DNA of 64,000 nucleotides from Marvania coccoides (lineage: Eukaryota; Chlorophyta; Trebouxiophyceae; Chlorellales; Chlorellaceae): positions 372,001-436,000 of the forward strand of contig OY978102.1 in assembly GCA_963854735.1 (NCBI GenBank), read 5' to 3'. Position 1 is the stretch's first letter; the number at the start of each line of letters is the position of its first letter. Both the position numbers and the translations under genes were made by a program. Below are positions 11,621 to 23,623 of this stretch, one piece after another. The notes beneath the pieces were generated by a model. The model worked only from the letters and a program-made list of their open reading frames with translations. It made no database searches and was not told the DNA's origin.

Positions 11621-12713
11621 TTATTCTCCCCCGTTTTGCTGCTGCTGCTGCAGGGCGGCGTGTAAGACTTGCTGCAGTGTGGCAATGACCATCTCGTGGT
11701 TGGAAGCCGTGGACTCCATCTTGCGCTGCTGCGTCAGTGCAATTTTCATAGATGCCAAAATCTGCACCAATGCATCCCCGTCGCCATGCACCGCGGCCGT
11801 AGAAGTGAGTTCAGGGGCGGGGTAGAGGACTGCGGAAACGGAAGGGGGCGAGAGGCTGAGTGTCGACTGCACTGGTGACATTGTCGCGGAGGAAACAGGG
11901 GTGGGGGTGGCTGGCTGGGAGCTCAAGAGAGAATTGCGCTGGATGGAGTCGAGAGAAGGGCTATTTAAGTCGGCCAAGGCGACATGGGGCCTGCGTTCTG
12001 GAATTCGCAGCTCATCCAGGGAGTGCGCAAAGAAGCACAGGGGGCGAATGCAGCCCTTCGCGTCATTGCAGAGCTGCGTGCGGTAGCGGGTGGGGTGCAG
12101 CCAGTACTCGAACACGTTGTGCGCGTAGGGGCATTGGTCGCCTCTTGGGCAGGAGCCAGACTTTTTCATCTCTGCAAAATAAAAAGAAAAGCGTTGTTTT
12201 TTAATCAGTTCGTGACCCTAGAACCTCAGTGCACTGCATGTCATTGAGCACATTGTATATATGGGCTTGGATAGAAAAAATTTTGGTCCCTACTAGGGAG
12301 GTATCACCTGGGCAGGCGACGCCGGTGTAGCAGTGGGAACGTGGGCAGCGCCGGATTCCATTTTCATTTTTGGAATGGCCATGCATGGCCATGTGGGCGA
12401 AAGGGCATTCCGACCAGGTATGCACAAAGCGCAGCGGGCAAGGAGTGATTTTCATAGAGTACTGCATCAAGTGCGGGGAGGGAGGGGATTTTGATTTAGT
12501 TCGGATATAAAGACACCCCCGAAATTTCCAAACTCTCTTGAAGGATTGCAGGCTGGTGCGGCCACCAGGATTCATCCCAGCAGTGGGGGCGCTCGCCCTA
12601 CCACCAATAGAACTCAATGTCGCCCAGTAAAGACTCGCCATACGGAACTCGTCGGTATCAAACAAAGCCAATTCTTCCTCAGAGAAGAATTTATCGGGAG
12701 CAAGGCCATTCAT
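11621..12713 (-). CDS. Plant-type tandem CCCH zinc-finger protein
   Basis: Three coding exons on the minus strand: 12713-12639, 12461-12308, 12171-11621, giving 259 aa. Joining them restores the conserved plant arrangement [13 protein letters not shown], then [30 protein letters not shown], and [17 protein letters not shown] with [10 protein letters not shown]. This is the arginine-rich tandem CCCH (RR-TZF) module that in plants binds RNA and localises to cytoplasmic granules in stress and hormone responses. The first intron starts with GC rather than GT (gcgagt after the ATG codon of FRM); only this choice gives the conserved FRMY junction. The C-terminus is Ser/Pro-rich and ends in a Gln-rich helix. 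The start at 12713 is the first in-frame ATG of that exon. Earlier exons cannot be excluded. Confidence 0.82.
12462..12638 (-). other. GC-AG intron in the CCCH zinc-finger gene
   Basis: The donor reads ATG|gcgagt and the acceptor is gatgcag|TAC. The alternative GT four bases upstream would break the conserved DEFRMY sequence and the frame. Confidence 0.65.
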
Positions 12714-13661
12714 CGTGAATTTTAGCCGGTATTTTTTTCTAAAATGTGAATACACACGCGCTGCTGCCCTGAATTAGCTGGCCTGCAAACCGTTGTGCGC
12801 CTATTTAATATTTTAAGATGCCAACATACCATAAATATGCTTTTCTTCTGATCCTTCTGATTGAAGGCGAAGATCAGAGAGTATTGCCAACCTGCAATAC
12901 AAAACAAAAAGGGGGAGAAAGAATGTTGTGGCAATTTGTGGCTGTGGATTAAATTAAACCTGTTTGGAACTGATAACCGGCGTTAAAAAACAAAGGGACA
13001 GTAATCCACCACCAAGTCACATGTCCTCGCTCTATGCGCTCTTCTACAGACAGCTGATCGTTTCGCCGCTCAATTTCCAATAGTTTCGAAGTAGCCACAA
13101 TTTTCGGACCCAATCATTTATTTAAAATAGTATACGTCGCATCTCGTGAGCTCCCCTAGCTTCTGCCTCGGGTTCTTAACGGGAATGGTTAAATAGTTTC
13201 CTCCTCTCGGCGTAATATGAGCCCCATAATCCACCCTCCTGCGCCTTGCGGCAGCCTTTTGTGTGGGTGGAACCGCAGTGTGGGCTTTGAGTGCACTGGC
13301 AGACGCAAGGCCGCGGGGGAAGGCAGGAGTTATGGAGCAGGAAGAGGCGCCTCTGCTATGCCCCCAAGTCTGAATGGTTCGAGAAATTTAAGAGACCGCG
13401 ATGATTGAAATTGTAGACGTTAGCAGGACTGTGAAGATTGCCTGGTGGTGCCCAGCAACTGTGTGGCATTGCGCTCTTATCAGCGCTGCAGCTGTCCCGC
13501 CGACGTACATCGCTGCTTATGATCAAACTCCAGCCTGCATCACTTTGAAATTAAAAGTATTTAAAATTTATATCTTCACTTTGAACAAATTGACAATAAA
13601 GAAGGCAATAATTGACGCAATTTCACTAGATCGCATCGAACTAGAATTAAATTAAACCAAA
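12714..13661. other. Divergent promoter region between the CCCH gene and gamma-SNAP
   Basis: About 950 bases, AT-rich, serving two divergently transcribed genes. Short open frames occur but none carries a recognisable domain or coding composition. I see no clear promoter motif. Confidence 0.4.
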
Positions 13662-14856
13662 ATGGACTTCGGCGATCGCCGCGGCGAAGCCGAGAAGCTC
13701 CGCAAAGAAGCCACGAAGCTGATCACCCCCACCTTCCTGGGGATGCGGCTGAAAGGGAACTGGCCCCAGGCCACCCCGCTGTTTGAGCGTGCCGCCCTCC
13801 TCTTCAGGGTGAGAAAAACACTTTTTAGAGAATAGCAGCAACGCTGCATTTTCCATTACTGAGCCACCCACTGTTCTCACCCCTTCCCACCACCTTTACC
13901 AACACCCCTTCTTAACTATATTAAATAAATGCAGCAATCAAAGGACTCTGCGGCGGCGATGGAGTGCTGGGAGAGAGCAGCGCAGGGCCACGTCGCCCAA
14001 AAGTCCGCATGGCACGCCGCCAAGGCCATGGAGCGCGCCGGCGAAATGGCCAAAGAAACCCGCGACTGGGCGGCCGTGCAAGCTCACTTTCTTCGGTCTT
14101 CCGAGCTCTACCTGGAAGAGGGGCGCCCCAGCAATGCCGCTGAGGCGCTGATGAAGTGCGCAAAGGCATTGGAAGAGGCGGAACCTGCGGCGGCCTCCAA
14201 GCTGTACCAGCAGGCCATTGGGTGGCTGGAAGACTCAGGCAAGGACGCGCTAGCTGCTGATATGTACCGCCAAGCGGTGGGCCATGCTGTGCGCTGTGAG
14301 CGCTGGGCGGAGGCCGTGGCCGCGCTGCTGCGGTTCGCTGCCTCCTGCGCGGAGAACAACGCCACCAACAGCCTCGTCAAAGCCTACCTGGGAGCTGTAA
14401 GTTGACAGTACTATCAAAAATAAGTTCATAGTATTATTTGAAAACAAAATCGACTTTTCTGAATATTACACATTCTTATGCATTTTTCATCATTTTTCTA
14501 GCATAAACACAACGCGAATCTATATTTTTATACAGGTGGTCATTTGGCTGCACGCTGGGGATGCTGCAGCCGCCTGGCAGACCTACCAAGACTCTCTCGC
14601 TGTCGCAGAATTTTCTTCCAGCGAGGAGGCGTTCGCGGCCGAAGAGCTGCTGCAGGCGTACCGCAGCGCTGAGGAAGAGGCTGTGGCGGGCGTGGTGAAG
14701 AATCGGATGTGCTTCAGCCACCTAGAGCCGGCGATAGCACGGCTGGCGAGGAAACTGCCGAGCGGTGACTTGGCGTTGATGGCAGGGCAGCTGGGGGCGG
14801 TGCCAGGGAGAGGCATGGTGCTGGAAGAGGACGTGGAGGAGGAAGACCTCACTTAA
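13662..14856 (+). CDS. Gamma-SNAP, soluble NSF attachment protein
   Basis: Three exons, 13662-13808, 13935-14396 and 14536-14856, all phase 0 with GT-AG borders, giving 309 aa, close to the roughly 312 aa of animal gamma-SNAP. The all-helical TPR-like solenoid is evident: EAEKLRKEATKLITPT, LFERAALLFR, AAWHAAKAMERAGEMAKE-type repeats, and YLEEGRPSNAAEALMKCAKALE. The acidic C-terminal tail is typical of SNAPs, which bridge SNARE complexes to the NSF ATPase. The family adapts NSF to disassemble SNAREs after membrane fusion in the cytosol. The gamma isoform is preferred because the N-terminal EAEKL motif and overall spacing match it better than alpha-SNAP. A TGTAA poly(A)-type motif follows at 14888-14892. 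Confidence 0.85.
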
Positions 14857-15071
14857 AGGAATTTAATAGTGTTTTCGAAGGGGAAATTGTAACAACATAA
14901 TGCTTTCTCCCTGCGTGTGCCGCTTTGCTTGTGTGCTTAAAAGTAGTTTAATAAGGACTTCTATAGTTTTTGTCTTTTAGCATTTAGAATGCATGTATAC
15001 ACGGGTTTGACACCATCTGATTCGTTCGTTATATCGCAGTTCACGGTTTCAATCTCTTCTCAATCGTTTGT

Positions 15072-15745
15072 TCAACTGATGCCGCCGTGGAAGAAATCAT
15101 CTGCTATTTCGCCCAGCTTCCCACCGCCTTCTCCAGGCTCGGGAACACCACTACTCGTACCAGTACCATGCCCTGCTGTCACAGCCTCTGTCCCTGTAGT
15201 GCCCACCGGTGGCCCTGCCGCCGCCGCTGCTCGAGTTGCCGTCTTTTGGCGCTTCGGTCGATCTCTCAGCGACCCTGGCGCATGCCGCAACGTGGCCTGC
15301 CCCTTGATGAGCTCCAGTCGGTACGAGCTGGTGGCGGGATCGAAGATAGCAACGCAATCCAGACCGTCGTCTTTGGCAGCCTCGAATTTTCCACGAAAAG
15401 GCACCGGAGCGGCGCTAGCCGACGTGCTGGGAACGTCCAGTTCAGCCTGTGTAGTAGAGGGAGGGGAGAAGGTGCGAAGAATATGTAAAAAGGGTGAGGA
15501 GCTTGACTGAATCAGAAAACTAAAAGCAGGAGCGGCAGATGATTATAACTCACGTTGCCGGTGTCGTACTCGATGTGCAGCTCGCTTTCCGCGGCGAGAT
15601 CTGCCGAGGCTGGCATGAAATCCAGCCGCATCGTGCAGAATTCGCTCTGGTGGCCGTCTTTGTCCTCGAAAAACGAGGATCCAAGTGTGATTGGGTAAGT
15701 GTGTCCAGGCTGGGGGCCCCCGCTGAGGCCTGTTTCGGCATCCAT
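15072..15745 (-). CDS. ELL-associated factor (EAF) N-terminal-domain protein
   Basis: Two exons on the minus strand, 15745-15554 and 15446-15072, phase 0, GT-AG, 188 aa. The segment ITLGSSFFEDKDGHQSEFCT, then MRLDFMPASADL, followed by a hydrophobic strand (DCVAIFDPATSSYRLELI), matches the EAF N-terminal domain (pattern LG.SF, F.T.RYDF.PAS). EAF proteins bind and stimulate the RNA polymerase II elongation factor ELL and act in the nucleus. The C-terminal third is Ala/Gly/Thr-rich and probably a disordered activation region. An in-frame upstream TTG exists, but the ATG at 15745 is the first proper start. Convergent with gamma-SNAP and divergent from the polymerase theta gene. Confidence 0.75.
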
Positions 15746-16061
15746 GGCGCCGATGAGCAATGATTGTATCTAAAATCCCCAAGGGCGCCTGCTTTTCACG
15801 GGAATTGAGTTTTTTGGGCAGCACGCTCCGCAGGCTTATTTTCAAAGTTTTGAGAAGCTGCGTGCTTCTGTTAAACACAAAAATTAATTTAAAATTATTG
15901 TTTTCTGGATATACGCACGGGAAAGTGCCAGCAAGCGCCCGCGACCTGCTTGAGATGTGAAATTTTATTTTCAATTAGTTTAGTTACCTTATTTTTCGCG
16001 CTTGCGCAACGTACGAAGCTTGAAATGAGTCCATAGCAAATAAATCAATACAAAGGTGGTC

Positions 16062-16188
16062 ATGGACCAACAGAGCCTGGCTCCTAGCCATTCGTTTTAT
16101 TCAGTTCCGCCAACCAACCCTTCCGCTTCTGTCGCTCCAAGCTTCCCAAAGCAGCAGCAGCAGCAGCAGCGGCAGCAGCAGCAGCAGC

Positions 16189-16254
<66 letters not shown>

Positions 16255-19200
16255 TCCACCAATACCAACACCCCCCCACTGCACATCCGCCCCCTTCCAT
16301 CCATCAGCCTACCGCTCCTCGCCCCCCACCGCCGACGTTCTTCCACCAGCAGCAGCAGCAATTTCAGCAACCGGCCGCTCCGCCTGCACCGCAGCCGCCG
16401 CTCCAGCAGCTCTACAGCCACCAGCAACCTTCGCCGCCGCTACCGCAGCCCCCACGTTACAACCACAGCCACCAACTACCCCCCAGGCCGCCTTTGCCCC
16501 CTCCCCCGCCATACTACAACAACCAAAATAACAACAACAATAGCAGCAATTATAACCATCAGTATCACGCCGCTGCCCCCCCGCCGCAGCCGCAGCGACC
16601 TCTCCGCCGGCCCCTCCGCCAGGCGCTGACAGCCTGGGGGTTGCCTCCCCCGATAGCTCAAGCCTTCGCCGCCAAGGGAGTCTCTCAGCTGTTCCCCTGG
16701 CAAGCCGGCGCTTTGGAGAGCGGCGAGGATGGCCACAACCTGGTGTACAGCGCGCCCACCTCCGGAGGAAAGTCTCTGGTGGCAGAGGTGCTCATGGCGC
16801 GCCGCCTGTGGCCGCTCCAGCAGCAGCTCTTTCAGCGGGGGAGGCCTCGGCCAGTCGGCAGGGCTCTGGTGGTGCTGCCTTACATTTCCATCGTGCGGGA
16901 GAAGACGGAGCACCTCACGCAGATGCTGCACCCCGCGGGGGCCACCGTGCGGGGGTACTGCGGCAGCGACGAGAGCCGCCAGGCCCTGGCAGCGGGCGGC
17001 GAGACGGTGGCCATCTGCACCCTGGAAAAAGCCAACGTGGCGGTGAACAAGCTGGCGCAGGAGGGCCGCATGGGTGAGGACATAATTGATATTGTGCAAA
17101 ATAAATAATATTGTGTTCCTCAATTGTTTTGAAGAAAGTTCAATTTGTTAGATAATGACTAGTTTACAATACTATGCATGGCGTAGGTGAGCTGACGTGC
17201 GTGGTGATCGACGAGGTGCACATGGTGTCCGATCCCAACCGGGGCGTGGCTCTGGAGATGCTGCTCACGAAGCTGCTGCACGGTGACGGCACAGGTTCTA
17301 AGAGACAGGTGCAGATAGTAGGCATGAGCGCAACGAGTGAGTGCTAAGAGTACTATGTCAGCTGCATTCCTATGAAACCAGCGCAACTGCGCGTGTTTGT
17401 AGCTGTTCCAAGCTGAATTCAGCAGAGAAGCGCTTGGATGTTTTTTTTATCTTTAAATTTTGTCATTGGTGTGCAGTGGGAGGCCTGGAGGCGCTTCGGC
17501 GGTGGCTGCGCGCCCGCCTCTTCGTCACCAACTACCGCCCAGTCCCGCTCACTCAGCACGCAGTCTTTGGCGGCTCAGTCTTCGTAAAAAAGGCAGGGCC
17601 GCTGCCGCTTGCTTCCGCGCCCCCTCCCCCCTCCAAAGAAGACCCAGCTGGGGATGAAGCGGAGGAAACACACCCCTATATGCCCCAGGATTCTCCCAAT
17701 CCCAATCATTTCCATCCAGGGGAGCCCTCCTGCCCACTAGAATACCAGCGGGAGCTGCCACCGCCGGCTGACACCAAACGCGACCCAGACCGGCTGGTGT
17801 CCCTAGTGGCGGAAGCCACCGTAGAGAGGCACTCCGTGCTGGTGTTCTGCTCCTCGCGACGAGGGTGCGAGGTGACAGCGCTGCTGCTGGCGGAACTGCT
17901 GCCGCCCATTTCCGAGTCGGAGAAGGCGGCGGCGGCTGTGGCGCGCGGGAAGGTGGTGGCGGACATCGAGGCGGCCATGGCTGGGCCTGTGGATGAATTT
18001 CTGAGGCGCTCGATAGAGGCAGGGGTGGCGTGGCACCACGCTGGGCTGACGTCTGAGGAGCGGGAAGCCATCGAGGTAACGTATTGGTTGTTATTATTGG
18101 GCGTATTTTATAGACATACATTTTTAGCATTTTATTGTTTTTTGCATGGCGGAGGAGATCCACTCTTTCTAATTAAGTTCTTCCAGCCCCCTTTTCCCGA
18201 GCCAGCCATGCTGCTGCTGTTTCTCCCCCCAATTTCCCGCCCTCGCCCTCCATGTCACTTTCTTCCTCTAACGCGTATCCCCCTCTCTCATTTCTTTCTT
18301 AAACCGCTCCCAGGCTGGGTACCGAGCAAGAGCGCTGCAGGTGCTCACTGCGACCTCGACCCTGGCAGCCGGGGTCAACCTCCCCGCGCGCCGCGTGATT
18401 CTGCGCAGCCTGACGCAGGGCCCTGGCCCCGTGGATGCCGCCCAGTACCTCCAAATGGTGGGCAGAGCGGGACGGGCGGGGCAGTCTGACGTCGGAGAAG
18501 CATTTCTGATAGGGAAAGGCGCGCCTGGGAACGCCAAAGATTGGGAGGCGGTGTGTCGGCTGATGACGGAGCCCGTGCCCAGTCTGGACAGCCGGCTGCT
18601 GCCTGCTGCGGAGGACGAGGAAGATAACGAAATTGCAGTTAGCGCTGGCGGCGGTGGTGATGGTGGTACCGTTACCGCTGCTACTGCGGCGGCTTCGGGA
18701 GCGGGAGTGAAAGAGGAGTCGCAGCAGGTGCAGCAGGCTCAGAGTAGAGGCGCGAAGGAGAAGGGAAATGGGCGGCCCAACGAACCCAGCGGCCCCTCTC
18801 CTGGTGCTCCCCCAGACGCGCCGCCTGCGCCGCCTGCTGTGCAGGAGCTCGTCTACCCCTACCTGGAGCGCCTGCTGCTGGAGTCTGTGGCCAGCGGGGC
18901 GGTGCAGAGCGCCGATGGCATCATTTCGTTGCTGCGGTCCACCTTTGCGGCGCAGCTGCGGCCGTGGCCGGCGCTGCGGGACGCCGCGCGAGCCGCGCTG
19001 CGCAAGCTGTCGCACGAGCTGCGGCTGGTGGAGAACCACGGGGAGGGGCTGCGGCTGTGGCGGCCGACGCGGCGGGGCACTGCAGTTTACGATTCCTCTC
19101 TGCCGCTGGAAATGGGGCTGGAGCTGTATGAGGAGCTGACGGGGGCGCACGCGGGGGTGCACCTGGGCGAGCCCCTGGCGCTGATATTTCATGCGCTGAA

Positions 19201-22200
19201 AATCGTCCCCGGTCACGGCTGCACCATCTCCAACTGGCGGCAGTGGCACGGCGCGCTGGACGTGAGTTCAGAGTTTCCAGTCTCGTTCATTTTGGTGTAT
19301 TAAAGTATTCAACATTTTTAGTCGTATCAGCGCGGTTATTGGTTAGTGCCTTTCCTTTCAAATCCTTTCTGTTTCCTCGTTAAATTGAATGCAGAGCCAG
19401 TCTCAGAAGCGGAGGACCGAGGGCACCAAGGTGGGGGTCACGCTGGAGTTCTCTGCCAGAATGATCTGCGGCGGCGCTGGCGCCGACAAAGGCGCCGCGG
19501 AGCGCCACGCGCGCTTTGCTGCTGCCCTGGTCGTGGCTGACGCCTCCTCTGGTGACGACAGCATTGCGGACGTGGCTGCCCGCTGGGGCGCAGCCAACTT
19601 CATCTCCCGCTCTGGTGAGAGACAACACGTTATGTAATATGCGCACTATCAGCAGTTCTTAAGGCTTCGCGTCTGTGTCTTTTCTCCCTTCACCGAATGT
19701 TTCTTTTTGCGAACGACGTTTTTTCGCTTCTAAATCGCCCCTTCTCAGGCATCTCCCGTGGGCAGCTACAGCGGCTGCAGGGAGACGCTGCCAAGGCCAT
19801 GGCCATGGCGGGCCTACTGTGCGAGAGTGCCGGGTGGTGGCCCCTCGCCACCGTCTACTCTGAACTTTCGACCTCCGTGACCGCGGGCGTGCGCAAGGAG
19901 CTCATCCCGCTGATGGCGCTGCCTGGCATGAGCGCTGGGCGGGCAAAAGCGCTGTGGAGGGCCGGCATAACGGGCCCGCTGGCGCTGGTCACAGCGCAAG
20001 AAGAGGTGGTGTGCAAGGCGCTGGCCAATGGCATCGCGCTGCAGATGCGGAGCAGGCAGCAGCCTGCGGCAGCGGCGGCTGCTAACGGAGCACAGCCGCA
20101 GCAGCAGCAGCAGCAGGTTGGAGCAAAAGGGAAAGGTGGCGGTGGAACTAGCAATAGCAATGCTGCAGTTGGGAACGCGGTGGGGGCGGCCAAGGTGATA
20201 GCTGCGAGAGCGGCGAAAGCGCTGATTGCCGCAGCGAGGGAGCACATCGTGGCTCGAGGGGAGTTTGACGGGCGTGAGGACAGCACGACGGACGTGCTGG
20301 CTGTGCAAGGGCTGCAGGGAATCATCCCAGTGCAGCCCACTGCCAATGCTGCGGCCGCTGTGGCAGACGGCGGTGGCAGAAGGGGCCCTAAAACGGGGGC
20401 GGCGCGGGCGCTGGCGCACGGTCAAGCTTTGGTGGTTGCGATTCGGCCGCAGACGCCCGCAGAGGAGCTAGAGCAGTTTCTGAAAGCTTGGTCAGAGCAG
20501 CCCGAGTGGGCACTAGCTACTCATGTGCACTCTGCCAGCAGCAGCAGTAGCAGTTCTAGCGCCGCCGCTGCTAAAGACACGCTCCATGCGCTGGCGGTCT
20601 GCTGGCGCCCCGAAGAGGTGTTCTTCCTGGATTTTTCGAAGCTGCACCGAGGCAGACTGGCGTTTTCCTCCAAAGGGGCAGCCACGCTGCGGGAGGCGGT
20701 GGCTTCCATTGCAGCCGCCCCCACCTCGCAGAAGCTGCTGTTTGGGCTGCAGAACACCCTTCCTGTTCTCGCCGCCGCAGGTAGGAAACAATTTATAATT
20801 TCTTTCTTTATTTTGCACCGTCACCCAAAACTTCTCTGGCGTTTTAACCATTTTTTTCTTCAAAATTCATTGTGCCAGGCATCCAAGTCGCTGCAGACAC
20901 GGTGCGCGACCTCCACGTGGCTGCCACGCTGCTCCGCCCTCTGGAAGCCGAGGCCCCGCTGACCCTAAAATCCGCCCTAGCGCTGGTAGCACCCGGCGCC
21001 AACCCTCGCGTGTCTCAGGCCCAACCCAGACCTGGCGTCTCCTCCGTCTGCAGAGCAGCGCTCACCACACTGGTCGCGTGGGAGCCGGCACATCGTGCGT
21101 TGGCTTTCCGCGGCCTGCTGCAGTGCTACCTCCACGTAGACGGACCCGCTGCTGCAGCCACCGCGAGAGGCGTGGCGGCGCTGGACCCAGCGATGCGCTT
21201 GGACCTGCAGCAGCGCCTGGAAGCAGCGGCCCCCGCTGCGCTAGAAAAGTCCCGCACTCGCGACCCTGGGGGTGCTTTCTTCCGCGTTTCTTTCCTCTTG
21301 GACGCGCTGCCTGCGCCCAGGTTTGGGGTGCATGCGGTGGAGGTCGCTCGAGAGACGCTGCAGGCGGAGCTGGCGTCAAGAGCCGAGCTGGAAGGGTTTA
21401 AGGACCTGGAGGGCGCTGCAGTGGCGATGTGGGTGGCCCCACACCAGCTGGCTAGGCAGGCGCAGCATCATCAGAATGGCAACCAATTCCCTGCAGGATA
21501 TGGCCCCAATCCCATACTGGTGAGATGTGTCATCGTTTTTTTCTTCTTGATTTTCATGCTTATAATCGCTCTAATAAAGGCACTTTTTTAGCCCGTATAC
21601 CCCCCCCCCCCTCCCCCCCCCCACACACACACACATTCCCCCCGTTCATTAATCACTATTTGTACAGGTGGTGGGTGTAGTGCTGGGCGTGCAGGGCAAG
21701 CGGCTGTGCACGGCACTTGACTTTTCCCATGCCGGCGGCGGCGGCGACAGGGAGGCCGGCCTGGCGAGGGCCACCACGCTGCGGGTGGCCGCGCTCACGC
21801 TCTCTCCGCACATCCCCGCGGACCTCGACCCAGACGCTGGCTCTGCGTTTCCCGCCATCGTAGAGTTGACACAAGCGGCAGACAGGCTGTGGCGGCTGGC
21901 TCCGGCAGCTGCAGAGAAGCTGGCGCCGCCTCTGCTGGTGCTGCATGGAGCACTGGGAGTCAATGACCAGCGACAGAGGCCGCGTGAGGAAGCGAATGGC
22001 GGTGCAGCTGCTGCCCCGCTGCTGCACGGCGCTATCACTGGCTGCAATGTCATGGGCTGGGAGGCTGTCGAATGGGGTCAGGTGTCGTGCACTGCTCTTT
22101 CAGGTTTGTTAGTTTGGGGTGTGAAATGAGTTAAGGCCAGATTGTTGTCATTTCAATAATATCTAGGAATCAGCTCTTAAAAAACGACTCACTGAACGGC

Positions 22201-23135
22201 ATCTGCTAGCTAAAATTCCCTTCTACTCTTTTCACACAGGCGACCAGGGGTGCTGGCTGGCGGTGGAGATCCTCAACGCCGAACTGGCCACGCTGGCTCA
22301 TGTCACGGCCGACCCCGATCTGTGTGCTGCGTGCGCTGCGCCGCTGCCCTTTGCCCGCGTCGCCGCCACCTGGATCGTCGCCCACGGCAGCCCCGCTATC
22401 GGCAACGACAATCCAGGCAACGTGGGAGGCCTCATCATCACTGCTAGAGTCGCTGCCACTGTGGTGGCCTCTCTGGTTCACGGCTGGGGGCCAGGCACGC
22501 TGTCCAGTCGGCTGAGGGTGGGGAAACCTCTGGCGCTGGCTGCGGCGGCTTCCTTTGCTGTGGCTTTCCCTGAGGTGGAGGGATGGAGGGCCAGGGCAGC
22601 GGAGCAATGGCAGAGCAGTTTCGAGGTGGTTTCGGTGGGCGGACGGGTGCTGAAGCGCATCAACATCACCGCCAACACCGACACCAAGGTGAAGGCTGTC
22701 TTATTACGGGTAGCACATTGTTCAAGGAGTCTGTTTGTGGGTTTTATTGGTAAATTTTAAATTTCTTAATTTTTTATTAAAATAAAGGTTGCTGTTGTGC
22801 AGTTCAAGGGGAAGATGGTGAAGGGGGCTATGGCAGCCACGCTGGAGGGCAGCGTGCACGACGTGCTGCTGGCTGCTGCTGTGGCAGCTGAGCGTGCAGT
22901 GGCGGCAGCGGGTGGCGGGTGGGACAACGACAGCGGCGGCGTGCTCCTGGGGCGGAGAGGACGGCTGATGGCGATCCGAGTGGCGGAGGGAAGGGAACGT
23001 GAGGCAGCAGAGGCGGTGCGGGGGGCTCTGAAAGCCCTGCAGCTGGGCCCTGCCGTCGATTTTTCTGCAACGCCGCTGACTGTGGCCTGCGCTGCAGGGC
23101 GGAGTCTGCACCCGCTCCACATGTATGCAGTCTGA
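16062..23135 (+). CDS. DNA polymerase theta homologue: intact helicase, degenerate polymerase domain
   Basis: Ten exons: 16062-17073, 17187-17336, 17477-18075, 18314-19261, 19395-19614, 19749-20780, 20879-21519, 21668-22103, 22240-22688, 22803-23135. All are GT-AG and frame-consistent, giving 1,939 aa. After a Gln/Pro-rich disordered N-terminus (1-190) comes a Pol theta/HELQ-type SF2 helicase: APTSGGKS (about 230), IDEVHMVSDPNRG (about 345), GMSAT split over an intron, CSSRRGCE, ATSTLAAGVNLPAR and QMVGRAGRAG (about 633-642). The HELQ/Pol-theta helical region follows (LQGDAAKAMAMA). The C-terminus keeps the A-family layout, but its catalytic positions are altered: motif A AVEILNAELATLAHV has Glu for Asp, motif B RVAATVVASLVHGWG has Thr for Lys and His for Tyr, and motif C is RRGRLMAIRV instead of VHDE. 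In plants and animals Pol theta carries out microhomology-mediated end joining. This copy probably keeps ATPase activity but not normal synthesis. Confidence 0.85.
16149..16252 (+). repeat. CAG/polyglutamine tract in the polymerase theta N-terminus
   Basis: About 33 glutamine codons, nearly all CAG, interrupted twice by CGG (Arg). In frame with the start at 16062 and part of a Gln/Pro-rich disordered leader. Length polymorphism is likely. Confidence 0.95.
21600..21635 (+). repeat. C-run plus (CA)n in polymerase theta intron 7
   Basis: A run of 12 C, one T, 11 C, then a CA dinucleotide repeat, located just upstream of the acceptor at 21667. It may act as the polypyrimidine tract and is slippage-prone. 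Confidence 0.9.
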
Positions 23136-23623
23136 TACGCATTTCATACCTAATGATGCTGACTTATTACTTGATTTTTCTACTGACGGAAACCTGCATT
23201 TGTTGACGAAATGTCATATGTAACAATGGTTTGTGAGAAGACACTTTATCACAAACCAGCGGCAGGGGAAGGGTGCGCGCCCACCCCGCGCTGATGGCTC
23301 ATTTCCTCAGGAGTGCGCGCTGCTGGAGACCCTCAAAGCCGTCCATAAACTGCCATTATTCTCTGTTGCCGGCAAGGGGATGAAGGCCCCGGCGGCAGCA
23401 GAGGCAGCGGTTTGACAACAGACGTTCATCTGAAGCTTGAATTGGCTGGTTTATTTTTAAGATTGAACAGCGAATACCAGGTGTCGGATTTTTGAAACAC
23501 GATATATAAAATATAATAAAAAAAGGCGCGCGAAGAGCTTATACGGCATCAGCAGCGAAATCTTGTACAGATCTAAAAAAGTCGGCATTTTATCAAATAA
23601 TTTAGCCAGAAAACAGTCACAGG
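23136..23623. other. Intergenic between polymerase theta and the F-box gene
   Basis: Contains a TGTAA at about 23218. A 60-codon open frame at 23233-23415 has no start context or family resemblance. Nothing further is seen. Confidence 0.4.

Noticed and set aside
17477..23135. Reading the polymerase theta locus as HELQ plus a separate downstream gene
   Set aside because: Ten exons join in one frame without a gap, and the C-terminal part follows A-family polymerase order; HELQ would end soon after the helicase.
23233..23415. 60-codon frame after the polymerase theta gene
   Set aside because: Short, no family resemblance, no splice sites joining it to either neighbour.
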